Source: Nitrospirota bacterium | Lineage (GTDB): Bacteria; Nitrospirota; Nitrospiria; Nitrospirales; Nitrospiraceae | Direction: 5' to 3' | NCBI GenBank assembly: GCA_016235225.1 | Contig: JACRLS010000176.1 | Location: 1-6,180, forward strand | DNA: 6,180 nt | In this document: one piece after another, positions 5,152 to 6,180 of the stretch | Layout: every line of letters begins with the position of its first letter | Position numbering within the stretch: position 1 is the stretch's first letter | Position numbers and translations under genes: made by a program | Notes under the pieces: generated by a model | The model's input: the letters and a program-made list of their open reading frames with translations, nothing else | Databases searched by the model: none | Told to the model about the DNA's origin: nothing

Positions 5152-5909
5152 GCCGCGCTTCGTGCGCACCGAACCCCAAGCCACTTATACTGCGCTACCG
5201 GAAGATACCAGTGCCGATGGGCCACCCGGTTCGGTCCGGTGCCGTCGACCCATGACCCTCCCCTCAACACTTTCTCTTGTACTGATTCCGGTCCAAGAGG
5301 ATCGGCCTCAGTGCTCTTTTCGTAATAACGAGGATCAAACCAGTCCGCCACCCATTCCCACACGTTGCCGGCCATGTCATACAGGCCATAGTCATTCGGC
5401 GGAAAGTTGCCGACCGGCAGCGTACCCTGGCCTTCGTAATTGGCTCGCGAGTGGTCCGGGGTATCTCCCCACGGATAGGCGTGTCCTTCGTGTCCTCCAC
5501 GAGCCGCTTTCTCCCATTCAGCCTCGGTCGGCAGGCGTTTGCCCTTCCACTCGCAGAACGCCTTGGCCTGGCCCCAGGTGATCCCGACCACCGGATGACG
5601 GGGGAACTTCTCCCCGCTGTGAAACCGATCACTCTTGTTCCAGAACCCTGGCTCCTGAGCGCCGGTCGCTCGCACATATTCCGCATACTGTTGGTTGGTC
5701 ACCTCAAACCGGTCGATCCAAAACGCATCCAGCTCCACCCGATGGCGAGGCCGCTCTTCATCGAACTCGCCGCCCATCAGAAACGGACCGGCTGGAATCA
5801 GAACCATCTCGTCTCCGACGGCCGGGGAGGGGGAAGGAGAAGCGGCAGCGGATGACATGACTCCCCCTGCCAGCGCCAGCATCACTGGAACTAAGAAAAC
5901 CCGATGCAT
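5142..5909 (-). CDS. Exported SUMF1/FGE-fold protein lacking the catalytic cysteines (copy 2)
   Basis: From the ATG at 5909 the protein has 255 residues: a signal peptide (MHRVFLVPVMLALAGGVMSS, cleavage near A23), a short serine/proline linker, then a complete SUMF1/FGE domain. Landmarks are MVLIPAGPFLMGG (35-47), DAFWIDRFEVT (61-71), HPVVGITW (105-112), GKRLPTEAEWEKAARG (123-138), YDMAGNVWEWVADW (177-190), LRGGSW (215-220) and GVRC (245-248). After GGSW the sequence is VDGTGPNRVAHRHWY, without the FGE catalytic cysteine pair; only C119 and C248 remain. A structural or binding role in the periplasm is therefore likelier than sulfatase maturation. An in-frame GTG at 5954 overlaps the stop of the upstream gene (GTGA) and would add 15 residues before the signal peptide; the ATG is preferred for its clean signal peptide although its GGAG is too close. 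A frame open to 6092 only reflects overlap with the upstream gene. Confidence 0.9.
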   Translation of the reverse strand: MHRVFLVPVMLALAGGVMSSAAASPSPSPAVGDEMVLIPAGPFLMGGEFDEERPRHRVELDAFWIDRFEVTNQQYAEYVRATGAQEPGFWNKSDRFHSGEKFPRHPVVGITWGQAKAFCEWKGKRLPTEAEWEKAARGGHEGHAYPWGDTPDHSRANYEGQGTLPVGNFPPNDYGLYDMAGNVWEWVADWFDPRYYEKSTEADPLGPESVQEKVLRGGSWVDGTGPNRVAHRHWYLPVAQYKWLGVRCARSAAGP

Positions 5910-5950
5910 TCTCCACCCGGCATCACGACCGCCGGGCTTTCTCTGTACGG

Positions 5951-6180
5951 TCACCGAGGGTTCCGCTTGAGCACTGCCACGACCTTCCGGTCGCTTCCAC
6001 GAACCTCTACCTTCACATCCACCCGTTCGCCCACCATGATGCGCTCCAATTCTTTCTTCGGCGCAGGCTCGGTGATAATAAATTGGCTCCATCCACTGGG
6101 CGTCTGGAGTTCCAGCACCTCCATCTCTTTTCCAATCTTCGTGACGGTGCCGGAGACCGTACCGAGTTCAGATCCAGGGG
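5951..6180 (-). CDS. C-terminal part of a small OB-fold-like protein (5' end outside window)
   Basis: A minus-strand frame enters at the right edge and ends in TGA at 5953-5951, giving 75 residues. It reads GTVSGTVTKIGKEMEVLELQ, then a QFIITEPAPKK segment, then ERIMVGERVDVKVEV and VVAVLKRNPR. Alternating hydrophobic strands with a VGERVDVKVEV element are typical of small OB-fold-like domains found in exported bacterial proteins; no specific family is recognised. The alternative frame over these bases (RACAEERIGAHHGGRTGG) is less protein-like. The downstream SUMF1 gene starts 41 bases later, or overlaps by four bases (GTGA) if its GTG is used, so the two probably share a transcript. Confidence 0.7.
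   Translation of the reverse strand, partial: PGSELGTVSGTVTKIGKEMEVLELQTPSGWSQFIITEPAPKKELERIMVGERVDVKVEVRGSDRKVVAVLKRNPR

Noticed and set aside
4501..5581. Overlapping + strand open frames across the NHL gene and into SUMF1 copy 2
   Set aside because: They arise from the 171-base periodic propeller sequence and from the heptamer array; no supporting motifs.

Overview
The window looks like chromosomal DNA from a GC-rich Gram-negative environmental bacterium. The mix of exported SUMF1-fold proteins, a large NHL propeller and short-period intergenic repeat arrays would suit a Nitrospira-like (Nitrospirota) genome. That assignment is an inference from gene style only; no rRNA, tRNA or phylogenetic marker is present. 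No insertion sequence, CRISPR array or RNA gene was found.

Left part (1-540): the C-terminal end of an unrecognised + strand protein, then a hexamer-based inverted repeat array (131-208), an 84-residue protein of unknown function (223-477), and a perfect 14-bp hairpin (489-525) lying between convergent genes.

Centre-left (544-2898): a compact cassette. A LuxR-type regulator with a cysteine-rich, MetOD1/V4R-like sensor domain (minus strand) is divergent from a SsuD-like flavin-dependent monooxygenase, which is followed by a free-standing acyl/peptidyl carrier protein. The 100-bp divergent region holds a candidate promoter and an unusual cluster of TGCTC/GAGCA half-sites. This resembles a minimal regulated tailoring unit acting on a carrier-bound substrate, with the loading and synthesising enzymes encoded elsewhere. 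It is the best functional lead in the window.

Right part (2988-6180, minus strand): a run of four genes for probably exported proteins. In transcription order they are a truncated OB-fold-like protein at the right edge, a SUMF1/FGE-fold protein, a six-blade NHL propeller, and a second SUMF1/FGE-fold protein. Both SUMF1-fold proteins lack the formylglycine-generating cysteine pair but keep two cysteines in matching places, so a structural or binding role is likelier than sulfatase activation.

The gaps in the right part are filled by two further repeat arrays (3731-3861 and 5050-5151), each built of seven-base units arranged as inverted repeats. With the hexamer array on the left, the window carries three sequence-unrelated arrays of the same design. 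This is the most unusual structural signal here.
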